Assembly: GCA_028456385.1 (NCBI GenBank)
Contig: JALNQF010000332.1
Location: 1 to 46,090, forward strand
Direction of reading: 5' to 3'
Source of the DNA: Ophiosphaerella korrae
Lineage: Eukaryota; Ascomycota; Dothideomycetes; Pleosporales; Phaeosphaeriaceae
DNA: 46,090 nucleotides
A program made the translations under genes and the position numbers. Shown one piece after another: positions 23,001 to 33,799 of the stretch; the stretch's first letter is position 1, and each line of letters opens with the position of its first letter. The notes under the pieces are model-generated. The model had not been told where the DNA came from. It worked only from the letters and a program-made list of their open reading frames with translations, and ran no database searches.

Positions 23001-23649
23001 TAAGGAACTACTATTCCCTTTATATAGGTATTCTTCTTACTATAACTATATATTACTTTATCTATTATTAGAATATTATAAACTTTTTTACTTTAGGATT
23101 ACGTTCTTTTTAGTCTTTGTACGCTTCCTCTATACTTATAACTAGTAAGTATTTTTAAATAAATTTCTATTCTTTATTTTATTCTTCTATATCTATTGTT
23201 GTATAGCTATTATAGCTATATACTCTTAACTAGGCGTACTTAGTACTTTTTAAGTTAGTTTATTTCTTATCTCCTTGTAATTCTTTAGAGGAGACTATTA
23301 TAGTCTCTTTATCTTATACCTATCCTTTAGCCTAAATTAATAGTATCTAGGGCTCTTCCTCTTCTAAATCTTCTATTAGTAGGTCTATTATATATACTAT
23401 TTTTTCTAGCTATACTTTTATTCTTTCTTTTATTACTACTACTTTATTCTTTTATAAGAACTATCTTGCTCTCTATTTACTAGAAAGATATATATAGTAG
23501 TTATCTTTATAATAAAAAGTCTAATAGAGTATTATATACTATATTTCTTTACTCTTAGCTACTTTTTTCTAAGGTTTAGCTTATATCTTATATACTTCTT
23601 TTTTATTCTTAGTTATTTTTAACTATATTTCTTTCTTTAGGTCTTTATT

Positions 23650-24500
23650 TTTATACTCTTTTATAAAGTATTTTAGTCTTCTATATTTATAATATATTAT
23701 ATTCTTCTTCTATTTTAACTAGTAATCTTTTACGTAGTAGCTTTTTTTACTATATCTAAAGTACGTAAAGTCTTTATTCTTCTTAAATTTCTTATCCTTA
23801 TTAGTGTTAAGGATTATAGGGTCTCTAGCGTCTTAATTTCTAAGTTATCTTTTATATTTATTTTTCTTTTATTCTTAAAGGTTATTATCTATCTATATTA
23901 CCTTTTATTTTAGAGCTTCTAGTATTCTTAGTTTTTTTATATAATTTATCTTGTATTAGATTTTTAAGTTTAATTCTTATTTAAATTATAATATTAGTAA
24001 TACTTTATTCTATTCTATATTCTATAATAGTTATTTAAACTATAATATATATTTAGGAATACTCTTATATTATATAAGCCTTTTAAGCTTTTCTTTAGCT
24101 TATTAGGTAATATCTATATTACTAAATACTACTTTTATTTATTTAGTAAAGTATTTATAACTTCTAAAGATAGCTTTAGTTTTATTCTTTTATATTCCTA
24201 GCCCGTATATTATATAATCTATCTAGTAGGATTTAAACTATCTTATTATATCTTCTTTAAGGTATATTCTAATATATATTTCCTTTTTATCTTCTCTATT
24301 AAAGTATAGTACTTATATATTAATCTATAGTTATACTACTACTATAAAAGGTTTTAATTTTTTCTTTATTCTATTAAATTTCTTAAGTATAGGTATTTTA
24401 GGTAGCTTCTTTATTATACCTATTTCTAGTCTTTAAGTAATTTATTCTATTTAGTTTTATCCTTCTATAATAGCTTTAATTTAAATTTTATTTTACTTAA
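23650..24500 (-). pseudogene. Family A gag with zinc knuckle (copy A3), degenerate
   Basis: The minus strand reads a capsid-like frame, for example F-K-x-L-L-x-N-I-E near 24020. It ends in a zinc knuckle at 23722-23763: Y-F-R-Y-S-K-K-S-Y-Y-V-K-D-Y. Reversing RIP changes of Cys and His gives C-x2-C-x4-H-x4-C, the RNA-binding signature of retrotransposon Gag. The A5 copy of the same motif keeps one Cys codon as TGT. The start codon is not identifiable. Confidence 0.75.
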
Positions 24501-24736
24501 CGTAGTCTTGTAGTTCTTTGTTCTACGTTTCTAGGGTATTAATTATTAGTTATATATCTCCTTTCTTAGTAATTAGGTTATTTAGGTATATCTTAACTAC
24601 TACCTAGTTAGTTCTATCTAACTTGTAACTACTTAGAGGTACTTTACCTCCCTTCTTAGTTAAACTTTCTACTATTATATTAGCTAGACTATACGCTACT
24701 TACGCTTTACTTCTCTTAATATCTAAATTAGTAAGG

Positions 24737-25193
24737 TGTAATAAGCTACCTACGTTAACTACTATTAGCTATTAGGGTATTAGTAGATTAAGAGTTAATA
24801 GTAAAGTTTGTATAAGTAATCTATAATAACTAATATTAATAGAAGATATTTTGTAATTATTTTATATTAGCGTTCTATAGTTAAAGGATTAAATTACTAA
24901 TACTATTCTAATAATGCGCATCGCTACTAACTATATAGTAATAATATCTTAGTAGCTTTATTGCTTTATATTTACTAAGATTACGAATTTATAAATTTAT
25001 TATATAATAGCTTTATAACTTTGTATTTACTAAGATTATAAATTTACGAATTTGTTATATATCTATATTGTAGTTAGCTTCCTAGTTAAACTTATTATCT
25101 TATAAGTTATTACTCTACTTACTCTATACTTTGTTAGTAGCTAAGCGTAGACTAATTAGTTCTATCTTAGTTTCCCTTATTACTACTATAATA
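24737..25193 (-). repeat. 5' LTR of copy A3 (457 bp)
   Basis: Starts TGTAATAAGCTACC and ends ACTACTATAATA; carries the 55-bp tandem units at about 24950-25062. Just inside, the minus strand begins CCTTACTAATTTAG. This should be the primer-binding site, but it does not start with the usual TGG, so the primer is not identified; RIP or self-priming could explain this. Confidence 0.9.
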
Positions 25194-26719
25194 ATAAGGT
25201 TAGTAGTAAGGTATAAAACAAGGGTTAGAGCTTAGTAAACTTAGTAAGTAATTTCCTAAGTTTATCTTAAGATATAAAAACTATTCTTAGTAGTAGGTCT
25301 TTATTAATTATAGCGTTTAATAGTAAGTTATCTCTTAGCTCTTCTAGGATCTTAAGCTTAGGTGTAGGCTAAGGTAATAATACTTAGCTAACGTTTAGTT
25401 AGGCGTTATTAATTAAGTTATTTAATACAGTCTAGTTATTAAAAGGAACCTTAGTAACTAGTCTATACCTTAGAGGGCTACTTTAGTTAAAGGGAGTAAG
25501 GTTTATATTTAGGTTAAATTCTTTTATAATAGGTTAGTTAGGAGTAGCTAAGTCTATTATAGAGCTATTAGCTAGGAAGGTACTTAGTGCTTGTTAGGGA
25601 ATTATATTAGGTTAGAAATTAAGTTTACTAGGTAGTCTTAGCTAAATAAAGGATTTAGGGTCTATTACTTATTTTCTTTTATCTTTTTATAAGGAAGTCT
25701 TAAAATATTATTAGAAGTTACTTAGTACTTTTTTTTTTAGAGTAGTTAGTATAGTAAGTTTCTAGGTTTGTTTTTCTAGAGACTTAGTTCTAGCGCGTAT
25801 TTTATAGATTTTTTATAGTATAGTAGCTCTAGAGTATTCTTTTAGTTTCTTACTAGATCTATAGTCTACTATTTATAGTATATCTTTATCTTATAAGTAT
25901 ACTTAGTTTAAGTAATAAAGAGGTTATAAGCTAGTATTATTTTAGTTTAAGAGGCTAGCTTTTAAGAGGATAGAAGATTTTTTATATAACTAAGTTATAG
26001 TATAATAAGCTAAGTTATAGTAGTTATATACTATATTAGTACGTTTAGCTATTAGTTTATAGAGATTTAGATCTTTAACGCTAGCTAGTAAAGGTTTTAG
26101 TAAAGTCTAGAGCGCTTTATTACTTAGTTTTTATAAATTAAGCGCTAGTAATTTACGTAGGTTTAGGGGTCTTTTCCTTCCCTAGTTCTACTACCTAGGT
26201 TTAATACCTAGTATAAGTACGCCCTTACTTAGGTATATATAGTAGGTGTAAGCTAAAGCCCTATAACTTATAAGGTAGTTAAACTACTTTTCTTTAGTAC
26301 GTATTTCTTTCTAGAACGTTAGCGCTAGTACTAGTAAAAAGGGAGCGCTAGAAACCTTAACTAGAACTATAATATAGTAAACTTAAAGGGCTACCTAGTG
26401 CGCTATAGCTAAGGTAGGATCTAATTCCTAGTAGTGTAGTTCTTTTTAGCTAGCTAGGCTTAATTAAGAGTTAGCTATAATTAGCTATCTTATAGTAACT
26501 CTAGTATAAGTAAAAAAGCTACTAGCGTAGTTCTAGGTTATAGAGAGGCCTATAAAAGTAAAATATTTATAGAGATCTACTATTATATAAAGTAGACTTT
26601 ATATAAGATAACTTAATAAGGTAGTTTTAATAATTAACTAAAAAGAGTAAATAGTAGATAAAGCTATTTAAGTAAGTACTAAGTATATATACCTAGTAGC
26701 TTACTAAGCGCTAACTAAA
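25194..26719 (-). other. Unclassified 1.5-kb stretch between two family A elements
   Basis: No similarity seen to families A, B, B-prime, C or the copia element. In one minus-strand frame, 25700 down to about 25200 reads smoothly with few stops and is rich in Pro, Asn, Gln and Thr (for example V-P-F-N-N-x-T-V-L-N-N-L, then P-T-P-K-L-K-I-L-E-E-L-R-D). This suggests a former coding region. The half towards 26719 shows no clear frame. Pre-insertion sequence resumes at 33758. I recognise no family. Confidence 0.4.
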
Positions 26720-26724
26720 AGTAG
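26720..26724. repeat. Target-site duplication AGTAG, left of copy A5
   Basis: AGTAG immediately before the LTR start at 26725 is repeated at 33753-33757 immediately after the LTR end. Five base pairs is the normal Ty3/gypsy duplication length. Confidence 0.9.
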
Positions 26725-27154
26725 TGTAATAGGCTTACTAGGGTTAACTTCCTAATAGCCTAAATAGGTATTAGTAGATTAAGAGGTAATAACAAAAGCT
26801 TATATAGTAATCTATAATAGGCTATAAATAATAGAAAATATTTTATAACTATCTCTATATTGTCGCTTATAGTTAATAATTAAATTACTAATACTATCTT
26901 AATAGTGTACATCGCTACTAACTATATATTTATCCTAATCTATTAATTTATTACTACTAAGAATAATAGATTATAGATTACCTTAATCTATAATCTATTA
27001 ACGCTAAAAGTCTATAGATTATAGATTACCTTAGGTGTCTTAATTATATATAGTCTCTTAATTAAGTTTATATTCTTTGTATTTATAAGGACTTAATCCT
27101 TTAGTTATAAGGCTAATTAGTTCTATCTATATTTCTCTTATTACTATTATAATA
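26725..27154 (-). repeat. 3' LTR of copy A5 (430 bp, hairpin subtype)
   Basis: Starts TGTAATAGGCTTACTAGGG and ends ACTATTATAATA. Carries a perfect 15-bp inverted repeat (arms 26966-26980 and 26984-26998, loop CCT) in place of the 55-bp tandem units of the other subtype. A minus-strand purine tract (AAAAAAAGAGATAG) borders it internally. Confidence 0.95.
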
Positions 27155-27830
27155 CTATCTCTTTTTTTAAGTAGGTCCTTGTTTATCTATCCTAGAACTA
27201 AGGTTATTAGCCTACTTTCTTTGTTAATTTCTAGCTCTTTATTACTTCCTATAGTTACCTCTTCTATATATTGTTAATATCTTCTTACTAATCGCGTATT
27301 ACGTAATAGTATTAAAATATTTCCTTACTCTTGTTATACTTCCTCTAAGTTAAATCCTAAGTATTCTCTTTATATAGTTTCTACAAATAATAGTAGAGCT
27401 TATAAGGTATATATTTATATAAATATTTATAGTTCTTATAACGTATCTAGTGTCTCTCTTATAGAGTGTATATTTATTATACTTATTCTTACGTCTAGGC
27501 TTAATAATAATAAAGAGAGCTATTAACTAGGCTTAAGAGAAATTACTATCTTAAATTGTAGAGGCTAAAGCTAAGCGTAAGTAGATCTAAAAGCTTACGT
27601 AGAGTAAGCTAGTAGAGAATTAAGCTTGTCTCTCTTATCTTTATAAGATAAAGGCGCTAAATAATAAGAAATTAGCTATATAGTTAGTAGCTCTAGAAGC
27701 TAAGCTAGACTTAGATAAGGTATTTAGTGTTGCTGTAGTAGGTTCTACGTTAGGCGCTCCTATTGCCTCTCTATCTAGCGATAGTAATATTAGTTCTCTT
27801 AGTTTACTACTAGGCGTTCTAGAGGGTTTT
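27050..27830 (-). pseudogene. Family A extra 3' reading frame (copy A5), best-preserved example
   Basis: After the chromodomain the minus strand reads L-D-R-E-A-I-G-A-P-N, then further down a long coherent stretch: S-I-R-E-T-L-D-T-L; F-N-L-E-E-V; R-N-T-R-L-V-R-R-Y; S-N-K-E-L-E-I-N-K-E; R-L-I-T-L-V-L-G at about 27197-27231. It then crosses the purine tract and LTR boundary (27154) as I-R-E-I-x-I-E-L-I-S-L. Probably at least 130 codons in the downstream part; a frame change may lie between 27550 and 27700. Glu/Lys/Gln/Leu-rich with coiled-coil character and no obvious signal peptide. No family recognised. Confidence 0.55.
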
Positions 27831-27879
27831 AACTTTAGAAGTCCTCTAGTTTCTTAAAGTAGTTAAGGTTATTTTCTAG

Positions 27880-30800
27880 TTCCTATATTTCTTCCTATAG
27901 TTGTCCTTTCTCGTCTATACTTATCTATTTTACTAGATAGTAGTTCCTACTATTATAGAACTAGTATACTAAGATTTCTTTAACTTCTTATTCTTCTTAT
28001 TCTCTATATATATCTACTTTGTACACTAGTAGTTCTACGTCTTGTAGTACTATCTTAAGTAGTACTACGTAGAAAGTTAAGTATATCCTTATTTTATTTA
28101 GTAGTTTTAATTTAAATATAACTAGCGTAACTTCTTTCTTGATTTTATATAGTCTTATTTTAACGTAGTCTAATTTTAAACTTAGTCTCTTACTCTTAAT
28201 ATTTTTTTATACTAACTATACTTTTTCTTTCTTTTTAAACTAGAGTCCTTCTTTATATTTCTTGTTATAATACTTTACTATTTAATTATATAGGAATTCT
28301 ACATCCTATCTTAATTAATTATATATATCTTTAAGTCTATTAGTAAAGTTTTCTCCTCTTAGAGACTAAGATATCTCTAGTCTTAGTATTCTATATATAC
28401 TAAGGTTAAATCTATAGTTTATAAAGAAGAGTAATACTTCTATTACTATATTCTTTGCGCTATTATATACTAACTATACTATAGGTAGTAACTATACCTA
28501 ATTGTTTTAGTTGTAATTAAGGTAGTATCTTAGGTATTGTTCTACTATCTAATTTATACGTTCTAATTATTTATCTATCTATAGATAATATACTATTAAT
28601 ATTGTATATTTAATTCCTACTTATACTATTATTGTTCTCTATAGTTTTAATATAAATCTTATATCTCTATCTATAATAATTTTATCTAGTAGTCTATATT
28701 AGCTAATTATAGTTCTTAGAACCTAGTATATAGTAACTTCTATCCTACTTTTTTCTTTATATAGTCTAAAGTATAAGTACTTTATAAGTTTATCTACTAT
28801 TATTAAAATTCTGTTGTACTTAACTCCTAATATTAAGTCTTTTAACTTAGGTAGCTTTGTAATAAAGTCTATTATAATAACTCTCTATAGTTATTCTAGT
28901 ATTTCTACTAGTTATAATATCTTATATAGTATATATCTACTATACTTATTCTTTTAATATTCTATATAATCTCTTAGTACCTCTATTACTAGTTATCTTA
29001 CTTTTAGGATATAATAATCTTATAATAATCTATCTAATATTTTTTTAATACCTTAGTAACTATATACTAGTAATTTATAAAATTATTGTATAAATTCTCT
29101 TTAGATCTTTCTTAGGATATATATTCTTCTATAGGCTTATACTAGTCCTTCTTAAGTTTCTAGTTTTTCTATTTCTTTAGATACTTCTTGCGTTATTTTC
29201 TAAATCTATTTGTCTAGCTCGCTACTCGTTCTTTTAAGTATTACAGCTATTTTAGGTATATTTAAAACTAAATATCCTTTCTTGTTCTTAACTAGAACTA
29301 TACTAGTAGCGCTTACTTCTTTTTATAAGTCTAGTCTTCTACTAAGAGTATTTATAAATTAGTTGTCTTTCCTTTTTATATATATAATTTCTATATTAAA
29401 TATTAATAAGAATTCCTACTATCTTATATATTATTATAATAGTTCTTTATTTAGTATAAATCCTATAAGATTCCTATAGTCTATATAGACCTTTATTTAG
29501 TATTTTACTCTTTATAGGTATACTCTCTATTATTTAAATACTTTATAGATTACTAGTATCTCTTTGTTATAGATCTAGTAGTTAAGTTCTACTATTTTTA
29601 TCTTTTTAGAGAAGTATTTAACTAAGTATTTTTTTTTTTTTTTTAGATCTTCTTATATTAGTACTATTCTATAGACTAAATTAGATACGTCTGTTTTTAC
29701 TATTACTAGTAGGTCTAGGTTATATATTCTAATAACTAGGTTTTCTATAAACTTTTTTTTAATCTTCTTAAATACTTTATTGTATTCTCTTATCTATTTA
29801 AATATTATATCCTTTTTTATAAGCTTTATTATTAGTTTTATATCTTTAGACTATCTTACTATTAACTTTCTATAAAAGTTAGCTAGGCTATAAAATTATT
29901 ATACCTCTTTTAAGTTCTTAGGTATTAGCTATTTGTTAATTAATCTAATTTTCTCTAGATTAATCTTGATTTTTCCTAGTTTAATAATAAATCTAAGGAA
30001 GTCTATTTCTTTTATATAGAATTTATATTTTCTTATTTTAAGAAATAGTTTACTTTCTACTAGTTTTTCTAGCACCTTGTACACGTGTTATACGTATTCT
30101 TCTTCTATTTCTAAGAATATAAGGATATTGTCTAAGTATATAAATATAAATACGTCTAAGTACTCTCTTAGTACTATATTTATTTTTTCTTAGAAGGCTA
30201 CTAGTATATTTATTAAGCTAAAGGGTATAACTAAGTATTTATATAGTCTATATTGTATTCTAAATACTATTTTCTATTTATTACTTTCTTTAATTCTAAT
30301 CTAGTAGTAGGCGTTCTAGATATCTAGTTTTATAAAGATTCTTACTTTTTATAGTCTATCTTATATTACGTCTATTTATAGTAAGGGGTATTAGTTTTTA
30401 TTTATAATTACGTTAGTCTTTCTAAAGTCTACGTATAGTCTTTTATTACTTATTCTCTTCTTATCTATAAATATAAGTCTATATACTACTAAGGACTTAG
30501 ATTCTTATATCTATCTTTTCTTTAGTACGTTTTTAATAAACGTTCGTTTAATCTTAGATTCTTTTTCTATTTTTCTATAAACTAGGCTCTATCCTACGTC
30601 CTTATCTTCTTCTAGATCTATTACTAAGTCCTATAGCTAATATTCTAGGAGGTAATCTTTAGGTTCTATAAGTTATTTCTCTTATTTCTTGTATTCTTCT
30701 AGGAATTCTCCCTTGTAGGTGTTTATATTAGCCTTTAACGTATCTATTCTATAGTAGTTAATTTTTCCTATTCTCTAATTAATGTATAGGTTAGTTATTT

Positions 30801-31650
30801 ATAACTATAGTATTCCTAGTATTATATCTTATTTATTATTAATTGTTGTTATATCTATAGCTATATTCTTAATTATTATCTCTTCTAGTTCTAGCGTAGA
30901 GAGGATTGTTTTAAACCTAATAGGTTCTTAGAATAGTTTTTCTTTAATTATACTTAGTTATTAAGGATATTTCTTTATTATATACTTTATTCTTTATATT
31001 TATACAACCTTCTTTAATATAAAGTTTCTTATAGCTCTACTATTAATTATTAATTGTACTTTCTTTCTTTAATAAGTACTTATCTTTGTAATATATAGGC
31101 CTCTTATACCTTCTAGCTTTTCTTAATCTAGCGTTTTTGTAAATTATCTATTTTTCTAGGGCTATAGCCTTACTTTAAGTTTATATTCTTTATGTTTTAG
31201 ATATTTATTGTACTTGTATTTATACTATAGTCTTCCTTAGACGTATTTTTTAAGTAGTTTTAGTCTAGGCCTTATTACTACGTAACCTTCTTTAGGTATT
31301 ATTTCCTATCCTTAGATATCTTCTACTAGAATTACTCTTATATAGTTATAGCCTCTTCTTCTTATAAGCTATACTTTGTTATTTGCTTTAGGATTTCTAT
31401 ATATTATATAATTCTTTTCTAGGTATAATATCTATAATACTTTAAAGTATACTAGATGTTTTAGATCTATTATTTTATTATCCCCTTCCTAGTATTTGTT
31501 TTTACTAGGTATTTCTATTATTAGGATATAGTATACTACTAGTACTCTTAGTATATAGGCTTTGTTAATCTATTACGTCTTTTTTATAAGGTACTACTAT
31601 TCTTTCTATATAAGTATCCTTCTTACTATAACTATATATTACTTTATCTA
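27880..31650 (-). pseudogene. Family A pol (copy A5): protease to chromodomain, degenerate
   Basis: Same domain order as A3, offset by about 8,590 bp. Protease motif at about 31020-31055; RT active site Y-L-D-N at 30127-30138 (Asn for the second Asp); RNase H around 29400-29650; integrase about 28550-29200 with the 'YHPQTDGQTER' block near 28575-28610; tail and chromodomain about 27880-28230. A run of 16 T at 29630-29645 in the RNase H region is unlike the other copies and probably shifts the frame. Confidence 0.85.
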
Positions 31651-32249
31651 TTCTTAAAATAGTGTAAACTTTATTTCTTTAGGATTACGTTCTTTCTAGT
31701 CTTTGTACGCTTCCTCTATACTTATAACTAGTAAGTATTTCTAAACAAACTTCTATTCTTTATTTTATTCTTCTATATCTATTATTATATAGCTATTGTA
31801 GCTATATATATCTAGCTAGGTATACTCTATACCTCTTATACTAACTTACTTCTTACTTTCTTATAGTTCTTTAGAAGAAGCTATAGTAGTCTCTTTATCT
31901 AGTGCTAGTCCTTTAGCCTAGATTAATAGGGTCTAGGGCTCTTCCCCTTCTAAGTCTTCTATTAGTAGGTCTATTATATATACTATTTCTTCTAGCTATA
32001 CTTTTATTCTTTCTTTTATTACTACTACTCTATTTCTTTATTATAAGAAGTATCTTACTTCCTCTTTACTAGAATAGTGTATATAGTAGTTGTCTTTGTA
32101 ATAAAAGGTCTAATAGAGTATTACGTATTATATTTCTTTACTCCTAGCTACTTTCTCTTAAGGTTTAGCCTATACTTATAGTGTTTCCTTCTTTTTCTTA
32201 GTTGTTTTTAACTAAGTTTCCTTATCTTTCTTATAGTCCTTACTTTTAT

Positions 32250-33090
32250 AGTCTTTTACGTAGTATCCTAGTTTTCTATATTTATAATATGCTATATCCT
32301 TTTTCTTCTTTAATTAGTAGTCTTTTGCGTAGTAGCCTTTCTTACTATAGTTAAAACATGTAAAGTCTTTGTTCTTCTTTTTCTTTCTATCCTTATTTAC
32401 GTTAAGGATTATAGGGTCTCTAGCGTCCTAATTTCTAGTTTAGTTACTATACTTGTTCTTTTTCTATTCTTAAAGGTTGTTATTAATTTAGATTACCTAC
32501 TACTTTAGGGCTTCTAGTGTCCTAGGTTTCTCTATATATATTATTTTGTATCGAATTTTTGCGTTTAGTCCTTGTTTAAATTGTAATATAAGGGCTAATT
32601 TGTTCTATTCTATATTTTAGCTTAGTTATTTAAATTATAATATATATTCTAGAATACTCTTACTTTATGTAAGCCTCTTAAGTTTCTCTTTAGCTTGTTA
32701 GGTAATATCTATATCTCTAAATACTACTCTTATTCGTTTAGTAAAGTATTTATAACTTCTAAAAATAGCTCTAGTTTTATCCTTCTAGGTTATTAGAGAG
32801 TGTATCGTGTAGTCTATCTAGTAAGGCTTGTACTATCTTATTACGTCTTCTTCGAGGTGTAGTCTAATATATATTACTTTCTTTTCTTCTATATTAAAGT
32901 ATAGTACTTATATATCTATCTAGAGTTATACTAACACTATAAAGGGTCTTAGTTTTTCCCTTATTTTGTTAAACTTTTTAAGGACAAGTATCTTAGGTAG
33001 TTTCTTTATTACACTTATTTCTAGTTATTAGGTAATTAGTTCTATCTAGTTCTAGCCTTTAATAATAGCTTTAATTTATACTTTGTTCTA
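32250..33090 (-). pseudogene. Family A gag with zinc knuckle (copy A5), degenerate
   Basis: Collinear with A3 gag. The zinc knuckle at 32317-32358 reads C-F-N-Y-S-K-K-G-Y-Y-A-K-D-Y: the first Cys codon (TGT) has escaped RIP, which supports reading the other Tyr residues as former Cys and His. Would form the particle and bind element RNA. Confidence 0.8.
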
Positions 33091-33322
33091 TTTTAAGTAG
33101 TCTTATAGTTCCTTATTCTACGTTTCTAATACTTTAATTACTATCTTTATATCTTCTTTATTGTTAATTAGTTTATTTATATAATCCTTAATTGTTTCCT
33201 ATATAGTACTATCTAACTTATAACTACTCCTAGGAGCTTTACTTTTTAAACTTTCTACTATTATATTAGCTAGACTATACGCTACTTACGCTTTACTTCT
33301 CGTAATAACTAAATTAGCAAGG

Positions 33323-33752
33323 TGTAATAAGCTTACTAGGGTTAACTTCCTAATAGCCTAAATAGGTATTAGTAGATTAAGAGGTAATAACAAAAGCTTA
33401 TATAGTAATCTATAATAAGCTATAAATAATAGAAGATATTTTATAACTATCTCTATATTGTTACTTATAGTTAATAATTAAATTGCTAATACTATCTTAA
33501 TAGTGCGTATCGCTACTAACTATATATTTGTCCTAATCTATTAATCTATTACTACTAAGAATAATAGATTATAGATTACCTTAATCTATAATCTATTAAC
33601 GCTAAGAGTCTATAGATTATAGATTACCTTAGGTGTCCTAATTATGTATAGTCTCCTAATTAAGTTTATATTCTTTATATTTGTAAGGACTTAATCCTTT
33701 AGTTATAGGGCTAATTAGTTCTATCTATATTTCTCTTATTACTGTCGTAACA
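33323..33752 (-). repeat. 5' LTR of copy A5 (430 bp, hairpin subtype)
   Basis: Starts TGTAATAAGCTTACTAGGG and ends GTCGTAACA, keeping the canonical CA end that RIP destroyed in most other copies. The hairpin is at 33564-33596. Internal minus-strand sequence begins CCTTGCTAATTTAG, without a standard TGG primer site. The LTR should hold the element promoter, but no specific element can be called after RIP. Confidence 0.95.
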
Positions 33753-33757
33753 AGTAG
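33753..33757. repeat. Target-site duplication AGTAG, right of copy A5
   Basis: Matches 26720-26724 exactly; marks where the interrupted sequence resumes. Confidence 0.9.
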
Positions 33758-33768
33758 AAAGGTAGTTA

Positions 33769-33799
33769 AATGTTAGTAAGTTGTAAACTTACTAACATT
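33769..33799. repeat. Perfect 14-bp palindrome with 3-bp loop
   Basis: Arms AATGTTAGTAAGTT (33769-33782) and AACTTACTAACATT (33786-33799) around GTA. It keeps several TG and CA sites in a region otherwise stripped of them. It lies in the about 78 bp (33758-33835) between the A5 duplication and the first sequence recognisable as copy A4. Could be the end of an unrecognised element or a chance hairpin. Confidence 0.7.

Larger units (their letters stand above)
18132..25193 (-). mobile_element. Full-length gypsy family A copy A3, no target-site duplication
   Basis: 7,062 bp between the outer ends of two LTRs (458 and 457 bp). Minus-strand coding order gag, protease, RT, RNase H, integrase, chromodomain, extra 3' frame. 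The five bases left (TATTT) and right (ATAAG) do not match, and the left flank is family A sequence (A2b) while the right flank is not. The LTRs differ at about 32 transitions, one transversion and one 1-bp indel. See the separate finding on its origin. Confidence 0.92.
26725..33752 (-). mobile_element. Full-length gypsy family A copy A5 with intact 5-bp target-site duplication
   Basis: 7,028 bp, flanked by AGTAG on both sides. The two LTRs are exactly 430 bp each, which fixes the family's LTR limits. Minus-strand coding order as in A3. The LTRs align without gaps and differ at about 22 positions, all transitions; I saw no transversion. The insertion therefore happened shortly before the RIP that marked it. 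It landed in the unclassified sequence 25194-26719/33758 onward. Confidence 0.96.

Noticed and set aside
24700..24736. tRNA primer-binding site next to the 5' LTR of A3 and A5
   Set aside because: The sequence inside the LTR begins CCTT(G/A)CTAATTTAG, not TGG; after RIP I cannot match it to any tRNA 3' end.
18127..25198. Target-site duplication for copy A3
   Set aside because: TATTT on the left and ATAAG on the right do not match, and shifting the LTR limits by a few bases does not help; the limits are fixed by homology to A5.
25194..26719. Possible pogo/Fot1-type DDE transposase C-terminus
   Set aside because: A loose likeness around V-P-F-N-N-x-T-V-L and a Pro-rich follow-on, but the upstream sequence is Pro/Asn-rich rather than a DDE fold and no catalytic residues are visible.
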